Below are positions 9,183 through 19,294 of a stretch of DNA of 64,000 nucleotides, piece after piece. The stretch's first letter is position 1, and every line of letters starts with the position of its first letter. The position numbers were made by a program, and so were the translations under genes. The notes beneath the pieces are model-generated. The model had not been told where the DNA came from. It did not search any database and worked only from the letters and a program-made list of their open reading frames with translations. The DNA is from Carpediemonas membranifera (lineage: Eukaryota > Fornicata): NCBI GenBank assembly GCA_019828565.1, contig JAHDYR010000007.1, forward strand, positions 682,001-746,000, in the 5' to 3' direction.

Positions 9183-10834
9183 ATGGCAGCGCTCTTAGCA
9201 CCTAACTATTTATCCAATAGTGTTAGAGAAGATTTTTGTCGAGTATGCCGCTTTGCAGCGATGAAAACCGCCTCAATACACGGTGACATTCCCTCGCTCT
9301 TGCGGCACGCCTACTCTAGACACTTCCAAACAATTATACTGCCATCCCACTCATCAAAAGCTGTAGAGAAATGCGACAACAGCAATCTAATCGACAAATC
9401 CACACGCGACGAGCTACTCGCCCTCCTCGCCAAGATGCCGCCCCTTGAACCGGCCGCGCAAGAACTCATCGACCGCGCCTGCTCTATCCTCACAGATGGC
9501 CCTCGGCTTTCCATGAACATCAAGCTCGCGGAGGAGCATGAATCCCCGGTCGCCCTGCACACGCTGCTCCACCCGACAATCTGGACCATCCTGCTGCACG
9601 CCGACGCTGACCAGGACCTAGAACCAGCGCTTGGTAGTAGCAAAGGTGAGGCAGCCACCGATAAGTGCCTCTGGTTCCTCTGCAAGAAGTTCTTCTTCGC
9701 CCTGCAAACTGCCGAAAAGAACGGTACTGCATCCTCAACGGCCAGCCTCACACGCGACACACGCGACACCCGCCTCTACCGCACGTACGCCGGCCGGGTT
9801 CTGACTGCCCAAGCCGACGACCCCCGTTTCCGACTCGTCCGAATGCCCAGAGTGGTCGAGCTCCACACCCACCCTGACACGCAGTCCTTCATCGCGGTTA
9901 CACCACACGGGCTATACGCCCAGGGCACAAGCAGAGGCCATCTAGGCATCAGCGAGGGCGTCGCTATTTGTCATGACCGGGTCGTGGGCTTTGTCCCAGA
10001 TCCCACCAGGATCTCATTCAGACAGTGTCGTCGACTGGCGGTCTATGAGGCTAACCTGCCGCCCTGGAAGAAGCACCATCTGGTGAAGCAGCTCAGTGTC
10101 GGCAACAACACGCTACTCCTCTCGCCCGTCGGTGTCGCCCTCTCATCATGCTTTCCGGAGAAATACATTCCCGGGTTCGAGTCTGATATGGCGTCCCGCT
10201 TCCTTTTCCACCAGATCCCATTGCCAGTCGGCTTTGCTCCAGATTTCGTCAACGCCAAGTGCAATCCGGTCATTTCCATGGGCAGGCAGCGTATGACTTG
10301 CCTCGACCCGGACCAAGGTTTCGTTGAGGCCATACCGGTCGACCACGTGTTCAACGAGGCATCCACGGGCAATGCGTGTTTCTTCCTATCCGGCCGCGGC
10401 ATCTATCTGGCCGGCGTGCCCCCTCAGCCTCCCGACAGAACTAGGCGTACATGGTGTAATATACCGACAGATGACCAGCTGATGCTGTACGGCTTGGTCG
10501 ATCACCCATGGGTCCTCCCAGCCTTGACTCACACGACTCAACGACTCCGGTTCAAGTCGCATGTGAAGGCCTTCTACGGCGACTGGGATGACTTCTATGG
10601 GTGACCGACGGCCTGACGCATGGCTACACCCGGCAGGTTGGTAGCTTCATGCTCGACTTCGAGCTGACCCGGTTTGGCATCAAACATGAGAGTGTCGAGA
10701 AGCCCCGCTGTGTGCAGTTCCCCGACGGGTCGTGGCACATGCTCGGGTCGGGTCGCCCCTGTTCCACGTCGGTCGAGGAGCCAGGTACTGTGATTGACTT
10801 GGTCCCTGTCAACGTCGACCCGGTGGTGTGGTAA
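9183..10834 (+). pseudogene. RCC1-like beta-propeller protein, one frameshift near 10598
   Basis: The first 473 codons run from the ATG at 9183 to a stop at 10602-10604. The text continues in another frame from ~10601 to 10834 with GLTHGYTRQVGSF and later VQFPDGSWHMLGSG. The module FIAVTPHGLYAQGTSRGHLG, and similar ones later (FFLSGRGIYLAG), resemble RCC1 repeats (..F.V...G.vy.wG.n..GqLG), which form seven-bladed propellers. One missing G in the GGG run at 10599-10601 would rejoin the frames, so this may be a single-base sequencing error or a recent mutation. The N-terminal ~200 residues are helical and unassigned. The cellular role is unknown. Confidence 0.5.
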
Positions 10835-10901
10835 ATGATATAGCAGGCCTGAGTAGAGCTCAACCTATTGGTAAAAAGGTTCTTTACTTAAACGCACGAA
10901 A

Positions 10902-13900
10902 CTACTGCTCCACCACCAGGTCCTCCTCCTGCTTCACGTCCGCTTCCGCACCCACCACAATGTGTCTGTCCCTCACGGCAACGTGCTTGGCAAGGTCCTC
11001 TTCGCCCATCTTGTGGCGCTTGAACGCCGTCCCCATCATGAGCTTGATCCGGGAGATCTGGTTGACCTCGCTGGCTCCGGGGTCGTAGTCGATGGCCGAG
11101 ATATTCGCCAACGGGAAGCGGCGCTTGAGCGTGAGCATCGTGGCCTTTCCGTTGATGTGGTTGGGCAGGCAGGCGAAGGGCGAGAGCACGAGGATGTTGT
11201 TCGTGCCTGTCTCGAGCAGCTCCACCATCTCGGCGGTGAGGAACCATCCCTCGCCCGCCTGGTTGCCGAGGTCGACGATACCGTCGACCGACTTGGCCTG
11301 CTTGTGGATGGACTTGGGCGCGAGGTGCTGGAAGCGGTCGGATCGGCGCATGTACTTCTTCATCTTCTTGCGGAGGATCTCGAGAAGTGAGATGCCGACT
11401 GAGCCAAAGAGCTTGCCGAACGCAGAACCGGACAGCTTGTCGTGTGCAGTCATAGGGTCCAAAAGACAGTAGAGCACAAAGTCAAATAGGGGCGGCACGA
11501 CGACCTCTGCGCCCTCAGCCTCGAGGAAGCCGAAGATGTTGTTGTTCGCCTGAGGAGAGTATTTGACGAGGATTTCGCCGACGATGCCAACGCGGGGGCG
11601 GCGCTCTTCGTCGTTGAGGGGCATCTCGTCGAACTCAGCGATGCACTGCTTCATGTTCTTCTTGAACCGATACCAGTTGAAGAACTGGGAGACGTCCCGC
11701 TGCATGATCACTGACCACTTGTCGTACAGCGCCTGGGCAGCCCCGGGTGTGGCCTCATACGGCCTCGTCCGGTAGAGCAAGGCCATGAGGACGTCGCCGT
11801 AGACCACCGCGAGGAGCATTTTAAGGCCGATGTTGGGGTTGGGGAGGAATCCGGGGTTCCTCTCGAGGAACTGGACCGAGAGCGAGAGCACAGGGACCTG
11901 GGCCATGCCGGCCTCGGCCAGGGCCTTGCGGATGAAGGCGACATAGTTGGACGCGCGCTGGGTAAGGTGGGGTTGGGGTGACAAACGCAGGGACCGCCAG
12001 TCTGGGTCATGATGACGGTGGTGTTGTTGAGGTCGTACTTGCCCGAACGGAGAGCCGCCATGATCTGGCCGACGACGAGCACGGAGGGGTAGCAGACGTC
12101 GTTGTGGACCGAGATGAGGCCCTCGTCGATGTCGTTCTCGCCGAAAGGAAGGAGGACCGCGTTCCAGTTCTGGGAGGACTTGAAGGCGGCCAGCATGAAC
12201 TGCTGGTGGTGAGGGGTCATGTTGGGGATGAGGATGGTGTGGCGCCGCTTGTTGGCGCGGGTGAAGACCTTGCGCTGGAAGGGCGGGACGATGGCCTTGG
12301 GGACGATGCCGAGGGCACGGCGCTCCTTGATGGCCGCAAAGAGCGACCGGAGCCGGATTCTGGCAGCGCCGAGGTTCGAGATCTCGTCAATCTTGATAGA
12401 TGTGTAGATACGACCGAATCTACGGAGCAGCTCGGCCGTCTGATCAGTGGTAATCGCATCGAGCCCGCAGCTGAACGACACCAGCTGGACCGTGTCGACG
12501 TTGGACCTCGACCTCACAGCAGTGGCGGCGGCGTAGATGCGGGCGTGGTACGTCCACTGGTTGAGCACCCGCAGCGAGTCCTGCTTGCCGAGGTGGCGGA
12601 CGGAGTCCTCGCTGAGCACGGCGTACCCGAAGCCGCGGATGAGGTCGTTGATACCGTGGTTGATCTCGGGGTCAATGTGGTACGGGCGGCCGACGAGCAG
12701 GATGGCGTGGCGGGACGGGTCCTCGTCCACCCAGGCGAGCACGTCTTCCCCGGCCTGACGGAGCTCGGCGCGGTAGGAGTCCATCTCTATGAAGGCGGCG
12801 AGGGCGGCGCGCTTGACCTCCTTCTTCTTGAGGTCGGGGTACGTGCTGGCGAGCTCGTCGAACACGCGCTTCACGAACTTCTCCTTGTCGTCGAGCGGTA
12901 GGAACGGATGCAGGAACCGCGGCTTGCCGGGCTGGGGCGGGCCGTCCTCGAGGGACAGCACCGTCATCGAGGCCGCGATGGACTCGGGGTACGTGCCGAC
13001 GATGGGGCATGCGAACGTGTCGATGGCGTTGGGCTCCTGGACGGCAGTGAAGGGGACGCAGGGGTAGAAGATCGTGTCGACGCCCTTGTTGACGAGGTCG
13101 AGGATGTGCCCGTGGACCAGCTTGGCCGGGTAACAGATCGAGTCAGACGGGATGGTCGCCATGCCGCTCTCAAAGAGTTTCTTCGTCGACCGTGCGCTAA
13201 TCTGCACTCTGAAGCCGAGGTTCGAGAAGAACGTGTGCCAGAACGGGTAGTCCTCATACTGGTTCAGCACGCGGGGGATGCCGATCGTGCCGCGGGGCGC
13301 CTCCTCCTTCTTGAGCGAGGGGTATCTGAACAAGCGCCGGTACTTCCAGCGGTACATGTCGGGGATGTTGTCCGTGAGGGGGCGCCGGCCGTCAGTGATG
13401 GCCCCCTTCTCGCAGCGGTTGCCGGAGACGTGCACGGAGCCGTCAGTGAACTTGTTGAACGTTAACTGGCACTTGTTCTGGCACTTCTCGCAGCGGCCCG
13501 AGGAGGTGTCCCAGGTGAAGTCCTCGAGGTCAGCCTTGGAGACCGTCCTCGATTCACTCTGGGCGATCTGGTACTGCTCCCGGGCGACAATGGCTGCTCC
13601 AAAGGCGCCCATGAGGCCTGAGATGTCGGGGCGGACGACGCGGTGTCGCAGGATGGTCTCGAGTGCTCTTAGGACGGCGTCGTTAAGGAAGGTGCCGCCT
13701 TGGACGACGATCTTATCGCCGAGGTCCTTGATGTCGCGGAGGCGGATGACCTTGTAGAGGGCGTTTTTGACCACAGAGAGAGCGATGCCCGCTGAGATGT
13801 CCTCCACCGTCGCCCCTTCCTTCTGGGCCTGCTTGACGCGGCTGTTCATAAACACGGTGCTGTGTAACTAATGTAAATAGGGTAAACTAACCATCTGGAG

Positions 13901-16870
13901 CCGAGATCAACGGGACCGGCGCTCTTGAGGGCGCGGGCGGCGAACTCGGCGACGGGCAGGCCCATGGACTTGGCGAACGACTCGATGAAGGAGCCGCAGC
14001 CGGAGGAACATGCTTCGTTGAGCAGCACGTTGTCGATGACGCCAGTGGTGGTGCCATCGGGCTTGACACTGTGTCTAACCTTCATCACCTTCATGTCCTG
14101 CCCGCCGATGTCGAGCACGAGGTCGCAGCCGGGCTGGAAGAAATCGGCCGCTCTCTGGTGGGCGACCGTCTCGATCTCGCCATGGTCTATGCGAAGGCCC
14201 GTCTGGAGCAGTGCCTCGCCGTACCCCGTGACACAGGACCGCACGATGGTGGCCGTGTCAGGCATTAGGGCGAGGGCCTCCTTCAGGGCGTCGACTGCGG
14301 TCCTGAGGGGGTTGCCGTGGTTCGAGGAGTAGTACGAGTGGAGCAGCTCGCCCTCGGTGCCGACGAGCACAAGCTTCGTCGTAGTCGACCCAGCGTCGAT
14401 GCCGAGGAAGATGTCGCCGGAGTAGCTGGCCAGGTCTGCGCGGCCTACGGCGTGCTGGGCGTGGTAGGCTTTGAACTCCTCGTACTCGGCCTCGTCCTTG
14501 AAGAGGGGCGGCAGGCGTGTGTTCTCGGTGACGTTCATGTTGAGAATAGAGCTCAAACGGCCTACGAGGTCGTAGTAGGCGATAGTGGTGCGGTTTGGCC
14601 CGTCGACACTGAGGGCCGAGCCCATGGCGACGAAGAAGTGCGCGTCGTCGGGGATGATGGCGTGCTCGGCGTCAAGCTTGAGGGTCTGCATGAAGAGCTT
14701 GCGGAGGATGGGCATGAAGAAGAGCGGGCCGCCGAGGAAGGCGACGTAGCCCTGGATCGGTCGGCCCTGGCCCAGCCCGGCGATGGTCTGGTTGACGACG
14801 GCCTGGAGGATGGAAGCAGCGACGTCCTCGCGGGCAGCGCCTTCGTTGAGGAGGGGCTGGACGTCTGTCTTCGCGAAGACTCCACAATTGTGACTCACAG
14901 TGCCGTTGGCCAGGACGTGGAGGTGGTCGCCGTCCAGCTCGAAGCCAAAGAACGGCTGGGGGGCGGTGGGTGTCGCATCGACGCTGAACGGGGCACCCAG
15001 CAGGGTGATGGTGCGAGATGCCTTCATGTGGGTGTTGATAAAGGTCATATCATCCTCCTGGATGGCATTCGGGAGAAAGTCGAGGCCCTTGCGGAAGACC
15101 GAGCGACGGAGAACAGCGGTGAGCTGAGCGCGGTTGTTACGGAAGGCGAACCGAGATACGGCTTGGTGGTTAATGCCGTCCTTTGAAGTGTACGCCTTCT
15201 CTGCGAGGACATCCAAGCGCAGGCCGAGGAGGGTGGCCAGGCGGTCCAGGCCAGCGTTCCAATCCCGGTCACTGGTCTGGGTGACGAAGATGACGAATTG
15301 GTTGAACGAGTCAGAGTGCATCTCGCCCATTGTGGTCGCTGCTCTCACATGGCCGTCGGAGTCAAGGAGACCTGCCAGGAACGAGAGCCGGTTCTCTTCA
15401 TTTCCGAGGCGCACGGCGAGGTCGGCGGGGATAGTCTTGCTGACAACCTCGATGGACGGCGAATGAGTCAGCTGGCCGTTCGGGAGGCTGGACACGCGAG
15501 CGCCAATGGCGTGGAGGATGCGAGTCATCTGCTTGGAGACGGGGAAGGAAAGACTAAGTGAGTTGAGAGAGTTCTGACGATGGCGGGTGAGCTTGCCGAA
15601 AGCGGCCAGCTCTGGGGTGGAGTCCCAGAACTTGGTCAGAAGGTCTGCATGGGTGGTGTCCAAAGTTGTGCCAACCGACAATTGGTTGGTACCTGACGTA
15701 AAGCCGTCACCGAGCCAGAGTCCGATGTAATAGGCGAGGGCGGGGGTGAGAGTGATAGTCTCCTCGGCGTGGACCTCTTGACTATGATGATTAACGAAAA
15801 CGACCTCGGGCAGGACAAGTTGGACGGTGTCAGGGCCGCGCTGGGCAGTGCGCATAAAAGGTACATAGCTTTCCTTCTGGTACGAGGCGGGGAGGCGCTG
15901 CAGGTAGTCCTCTGTGGAGACAAAGCCGGTGATGTAATTGTCTTCAATAGTGGCATAAACAGGGCGGGTGTCCACTTGTGTGGTGGTGACAGTGCAGGCG
16001 GCCTCGTCAAAGGTGCCTTCAAGGTAACTATCCCCATGCTTGCCGCGGAGGCGGCGGAGGAGAATGGGGAACTGGTGACCGCCGGTAACGTAAACGGTGG
16101 ACTTGTTCGTGGGGCTTGTTTCCTTCGACAAATTCTGGTGTGTCTTGCAAAAAGTCATGGCATAAAGAGGCTCGATGCCGCGGACAAGGTTAGTGACGTT
16201 GCGGGGGAGGCCGTCAGGGCCGAGGAGCTGGTCGCCAACCTGCACGTCTTCGACGGAGACGGCGGTACCGTCGGCCTTGAGGACCTGTGTGCCGGCAGCA
16301 AAGCAGCTGTATAAGCGGGGGGAGAGGGGGGACGTACCGAGAGGCGATGGGGTAGATCATCTTGTGGGATTCGGCCAGTTTGGCCAGGCCGGCAGCGTCA
16401 GTGCGGAGGAGTGTGGCCATCTGCTCGATGAAGGCGCCAGTGCCACCGGCGCAGATACTGTTCATACGCTGGTCGACGGTGCCCTGGAAATAGGAAATCT
16501 TGGCATCCTCGCCGCCAAGCTCGATGGAAACGTCAGTCTGGGGGGCGAACTCCTCAATAGCCTTCGTGCAGGCAAGAACCTCCTGGATATACTGGACATC
16601 CAGGGCCGTAGCGACATTGATACCTGCAGAACCTGTCAGGGTGATGTAGGCTTCACGTCCCACGAACGTAGGAAGGCTCTCCTGGAACATATCGTGAGCG
16701 GCAGTCTTAATGTCACTGTTGTGCTTAGCATACTTCTTATACAGAGTAGTGCCATCCGCCTCCATGACGACAAGCTTCACAGTCGTAGAGCCAATGTCAC
16801 AGCCGATTTGCACAGGCTGTTGTGGCTGAGAGCCGTTATCACTACCGATTTCTACAGGCTGCTGTGGCAT
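10902..16870 (-). CDS. Acyl-CoA dehydratase activase (BadF/HgdC family, DUF2229), intein-containing, four exons
   Basis: Four exons (16870-16338, 16306-13892, 13859-11987, 11957-10902) give 5,877 nt, 1,958 aa including a 473-aa intein. There are two ASKHA ATPase domains. The first has [14 protein letters not shown] and ELGGEDAK. The second, near residue 812, has [26 protein letters not shown] and the 4Fe-4S ligand segment [13 protein letters not shown]2229-type sequence follows, with [10 protein letters not shown] joined by splicing to [17 protein letters not shown]. In anaerobic bacteria such activators drive ATP-dependent electron transfer to 2-hydroxyacyl-CoA or benzoyl-CoA dehydratases. 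The N-terminus carries an imperfect repeat of the phosphate-1 motif ([11 protein letters not shown], then [11 protein letters not shown]). The family is mainly bacterial, so lateral acquisition is likely. GCAGTTTA lies 29 nt before the start. Confidence 0.9.
11958..11986 (-). other. Spliceosomal mini-intron (29 nt), activase intron 3
   Basis: Begins GTTTGT and ends CCTTACCCAG. Removal joins TQTGGPC to RASNYVAF, the contiguous family motif. Confidence 0.88.
13860..13891 (-). other. Spliceosomal mini-intron (32 nt), activase intron 2
   Basis: Begins GTTAGT and ends TTAGTTACACAG. It splits a Cys codon (TG/C), giving [18 protein letters not shown]. The 3' end may be off by one base in my count. 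Confidence 0.88.
14887..16305 (-). other. Intein with LAGLIDADG homing endonuclease (473 aa) inside the activase
   Basis: The intein runs from Cys1 ([13 protein letters not shown]) to Asn473 (LANGTVSHN), followed by Cys as the +1 extein residue. It lies within the conserved activase motif [12 protein letters not shown]. Splicing blocks are complete: block A Cys1, block B TGGHQF (Thr74, His77), and blocks [19 protein letters not shown] with the penultimate His and terminal Asn. Both endonuclease motifs are present: IGLWLGDG near residue 195 and LAGLLDSDG near residue 312, each with its acidic residue. The protein should therefore self-splice, and the endonuclease may be active. The C-terminal block resembles VMA/HO-type inteins. 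A 31-nt spliceosomal intron ends one base before the Cys1 codon. Confidence 0.92.
16307..16337 (-). other. Spliceosomal mini-intron (31 nt), activase intron 1
   Basis: Begins GTACGT and ends CGCTTATACAG. It splits the Arg codon that immediately precedes intein residue Cys1. Removal joins YPIASR to CFAAGTQV in frame. Confidence 0.9.
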
Positions 16871-16915
16871 ATATCTCTCGGTCGTGATTGCGAAACGCTA
16901 AACTGCCCGACTGCT
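16799..16915 (-). repeat. 117-bp direct repeat, copy 1 (activase promoter and first codons)
   Basis: Identical base for base with 19071-19187. It covers the promoter-like 8-mer, the 5' UTR and the first 24 codons ([14 protein letters not shown] to QIGC). Confidence 0.97.
16899..16906 (-). promoter_or_regulatory. GCAGTTTA motif before the activase
   Basis: Reads GCAGTTTA on the minus strand, 29 nt before the ATG at 16870. It is part of the 117-bp duplicated segment. Confidence 0.4.
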
Positions 16916-17507
16916 CGTCAGCTTTGAGCACAGGGCGATATTTTTGGTCATGAACCCTAATGCACTTTAACACGGCGGGGCTGTGGGGCACTTTGCTATA
17001 CCATTTATCTCGCAGCTTTGAATAGTCCCAATTATTATTTCCGGTGATGAATTCAAGCTCGGCTGAATCAACCACAAGCAACCCAGGATGACAGACCCAG
17101 CAAAGTCGATGAGCGTCCCGTACTGTGCTTATTAGGACTGTCAGGTAACATACCTGCTCCCGGAACAGTGAGCAGACTCTTGTTTTCATTGTTGTGCCGT
17201 TGACCTGCTTGCTGTCAGGCTGACGGACAGAGCAGTGTGGCCGCGACACAACACACATGAAATACAGTATTTGAGGCCACGCTCCACTCCATTCATCATT
17301 CTGGGTCAACACGGCTCTGTGATAGGTTTGGCAGTTCGGACTGATAAAAGCATTCCCACATTAGGGCGAGACCCCCTCATGTTGTTCCATTGCATACAAC
17401 AACAGCAGGAAAGAGAGTTCACGTCGCAAGCTCGTCTTTACAGGAAACTAAGAGGCAGGGTAGAAACATAACCTCACATAAATGTACCAAACAACCGATC
17501 ACAGGGC
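16916..17507. other. Intergenic stretch between the two duplicated 5' ends, no supported gene
   Basis: A minus-strand frame of 156 codons crosses this region (17312 into the activase start). It has no ATG context or recognisable domain and overlaps the activase promoter, so I leave it out. The stretch is AT-richer than the flanking genes and holds the 3' side of the intein gene. Confidence 0.5.
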
Positions 17508-19142
17508 CTACCCGCAGCTGTGGTGCACCGTCCCGTCGGCAAGCACGTGAAGATGGTCACCCGAGAGCTCGAACCCGAAGAACGGCAGGGGCGTCGTGAC
17601 GTTGGGGTTGATCGCGAAGCTCGACCCAAGAATCATGGCACTGCGGGCCGACCTGCCCCGCGTATTAATAAAGTTCAGCGTCTCAGGCGTTATTTCGGCG
17701 AGGAAGGCAGGCTCCATGTTGTGCATCTGGGTGTAGGGATCGAGGTCCTCGCCCTTTCGGAAAATCGAGTGCCGCATCACTCTGGTAAGCTCGATGGCGT
17801 TGTTCCTGAAGCAATAGACGGACGCCTCCTGGTGGTGGACCTTGCGGAGCTCGCCCCTGACCATCATTTCAGCGTCGTGGGCCGGCTGGTTCAGCACGTT
17901 CAACCGCATCCCCAGGAGCGTCGCCAACCGATCGAGCCCGTCCGCCCAGGGCCGGGACGAGATCTGCCGTATGTAGAAGCACACAGGGCTAAACTGCCCC
18001 GGGGCGGGTGTCCCGCAGGTCGCACGCTTGACGTAGCCGTCTGCATCGAGCAGACCCGCGAGGAACGAGCACCGGTTGGCCTCGTTGCCGAGCAGCACAG
18101 GCAGCTCTACCGGGATGCACTTGGTGATGGTCTCCCCAAGGTTCTTGTGGACTCGGGCCGACACGGTGAGTGTGCCCGCGGGCAGGCTACTGGCCCTCGC
18201 CCCTACGGCGTGCAGGATCCGCGTCCACAGCTTGGAGACGGGGAAGCGGATCGACCCGCCCTTGGGCGACTCTCCAGGGCCCAGCTGGGGCGTCATCACG
18301 CCAACCCTGGTGGTGAGCTCGCCGAAAAGACCCTCCAGGCCCTGTGACTGCCAGAAGCTGGCGAAACGAGGGTATACTACGCCAGTGAGTGCCTCGTGCG
18401 TCATAGTCGCGACGTTCGTGTGAGCAGCCTTGCCCGTGCCCAACCAGTATCCTATCATGTAGCAAATAGCGGGGGTAAGCAGGATCTCGTCCTCGCCGAA
18501 CTCCTCGTCGGCCACCCCGGGCCCGTCTGCAGCAGGCTGGACCTCCAGAAACTTCACGGGGGGCAGGACGAGGCGCACGTCCATGGGGCCGAAGTGGGGG
18601 TTCCGGTTCACGGCGATGCGGCTCTCGTTACGGTATGTGGCAGGGAGCTTGCTGGTATAGTCGTCCGCAGTGACGTTGGCGATGATGTAGGCGTCGTCGA
18701 GGGTGGGATAGGACGGCTCAGCTTCGACCGAGTGGTTGATGATCGTGCAACGCTCGTTGTCAAAGACCCCCTCCTGCCAACGGCCACGGCGCTTGCCCCT
18801 GAGTCGACGTAGGATGATCGGGAACTTGTGGGCGGCTGTGACGTACACGGTTGACTTGTTGGGCAGCCCTTCGTTCTCGCGCTTCATGAGTTGGGGCGTC
18901 TTGCTTGATGTAATGGCGTACAGCGGTTCTATGCCACGGAGAAGGTGCAGCACTGCTCTAGGAAGCCCATCTGGGCCCAAAAGCTGGTCGCCCAGCTTCA
19001 CATCTTCAACATTGATGGAAGAGCCATTGGCCAGGAGGACCTGCGTGCCTTCAGCGAAGCAGCAAGACGAACAGCCGATTTGCACAGGCTGTTGTGGCTG
19101 AGAGCCGTTATCACTACCGATTTCTACAGGCTGCTGTGGCAT
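17508..19142 (-). CDS. Free-standing, splicing-impaired intein (Hint + LAGLIDADG) fused to the activase N-terminus
   Basis: 544 aa, one exon. Residues 1-24 are identical to the activase N-terminus. After SSC, residues 28-542 form an intein paralogous to the one in the activase: CFAEGTQVLLANG at the start, TAAHKF as block [18 protein letters not shown] as block F. The end is VHHS-CG-stop, so the terminal Asn needed for cyclisation is Ser, and the C-extein is only Cys-Gly. Endonuclease motif 1 is IGYWLGTG, with the catalytic Asp replaced by Thr; motif 2 (LAGLLDADGYV) is intact. Full splicing and normal cleavage should both be lost. N-terminal thioester chemistry at Cys28 could remain. The open frame over 1.6 kb argues for selection or recent origin. 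Confidence 0.88.
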   Translation of the reverse strand: MPQQPVEIGSDNGSQPQQPVQIGCSSCCFAEGTQVLLANGSSINVEDVKLGDQLLGPDGLPRAVLHLLRGIEPLYAITSSKTPQLMKRENEGLPNKSTVYVTAAHKFPIILRRLRGKRRGRWQEGVFDNERCTIINHSVEAEPSYPTLDDAYIIANVTADDYTSKLPATYRNESRIAVNRNPHFGPMDVRLVLPPVKFLEVQPAADGPGVADEEFGEDEILLTPAICYMIGYWLGTGKAAHTNVATMTHEALTGVVYPRFASFWQSQGLEGLFGELTTRVGVMTPQLGPGESPKGGSIRFPVSKLWTRILHAVGARASSLPAGTLTVSARVHKNLGETITKCIPVELPVLLGNEANRCSFLAGLLDADGYVKRATCGTPAPGQFSPVCFYIRQISSRPWADGLDRLATLLGMRLNVLNQPAHDAEMMVRGELRKVHHQEASVYCFRNNAIELTRVMRHSIFRKGEDLDPYTQMHNMEPAFLAEITPETLNFINTRGRSARSAMILGSSFAINPNVTTPLPFFGFELSGDHLHVLADGTVHHSCG

Positions 19143-19187
19143 ATATCTCTCGGTCGTGATTGCGAAACGCTAAACTGCCCGACTGCT
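19071..19187 (-). repeat. 117-bp direct repeat, copy 2 (before the free-standing intein)
   Basis: Exact copy of 16799-16915 at an offset of 2,272 bp and in the same orientation. It supplies the promoter and first 24 codons of the free-standing intein gene. Confidence 0.97.
19171..19178 (-). promoter_or_regulatory. GCAGTTTA motif before the free-standing intein
   Basis: Duplicate of the activase element, 29 nt before the ATG at 19142. Confidence 0.4.
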
Positions 19188-19294
19188 TCAGCGGCTGGGC
19201 CGGACTTTCACCGAGGGTCTGCTGCTCCCGAGCACCGGCATGTTCCATCACACTCATCAGGGCATTTTCTTGACCCGGCCGGACATGCCCATTG

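Noticed and set aside
11978-12901. Long plus-strand frame antisense to the activase
   Set aside because: Composition follows the GC-rich codons of the minus-strand gene, it lacks domain text, and many similar antisense frames occur over other GC-rich genes (for example 14317-15186, 45351-46601, 38998-40101).
16842-17312. Minus-strand 156-codon frame upstream of the activase
   Set aside because: It starts in intergenic sequence and ends inside the activase start region; no domain or splice partner was found.
17508-19142. Reading the second intein as a Hedgehog-type (Hog) protein
   Set aside because: It keeps LAGLIDADG motifs and an intein C-terminal block, so it is a degenerate intein and not a metazoan-type Hog domain.
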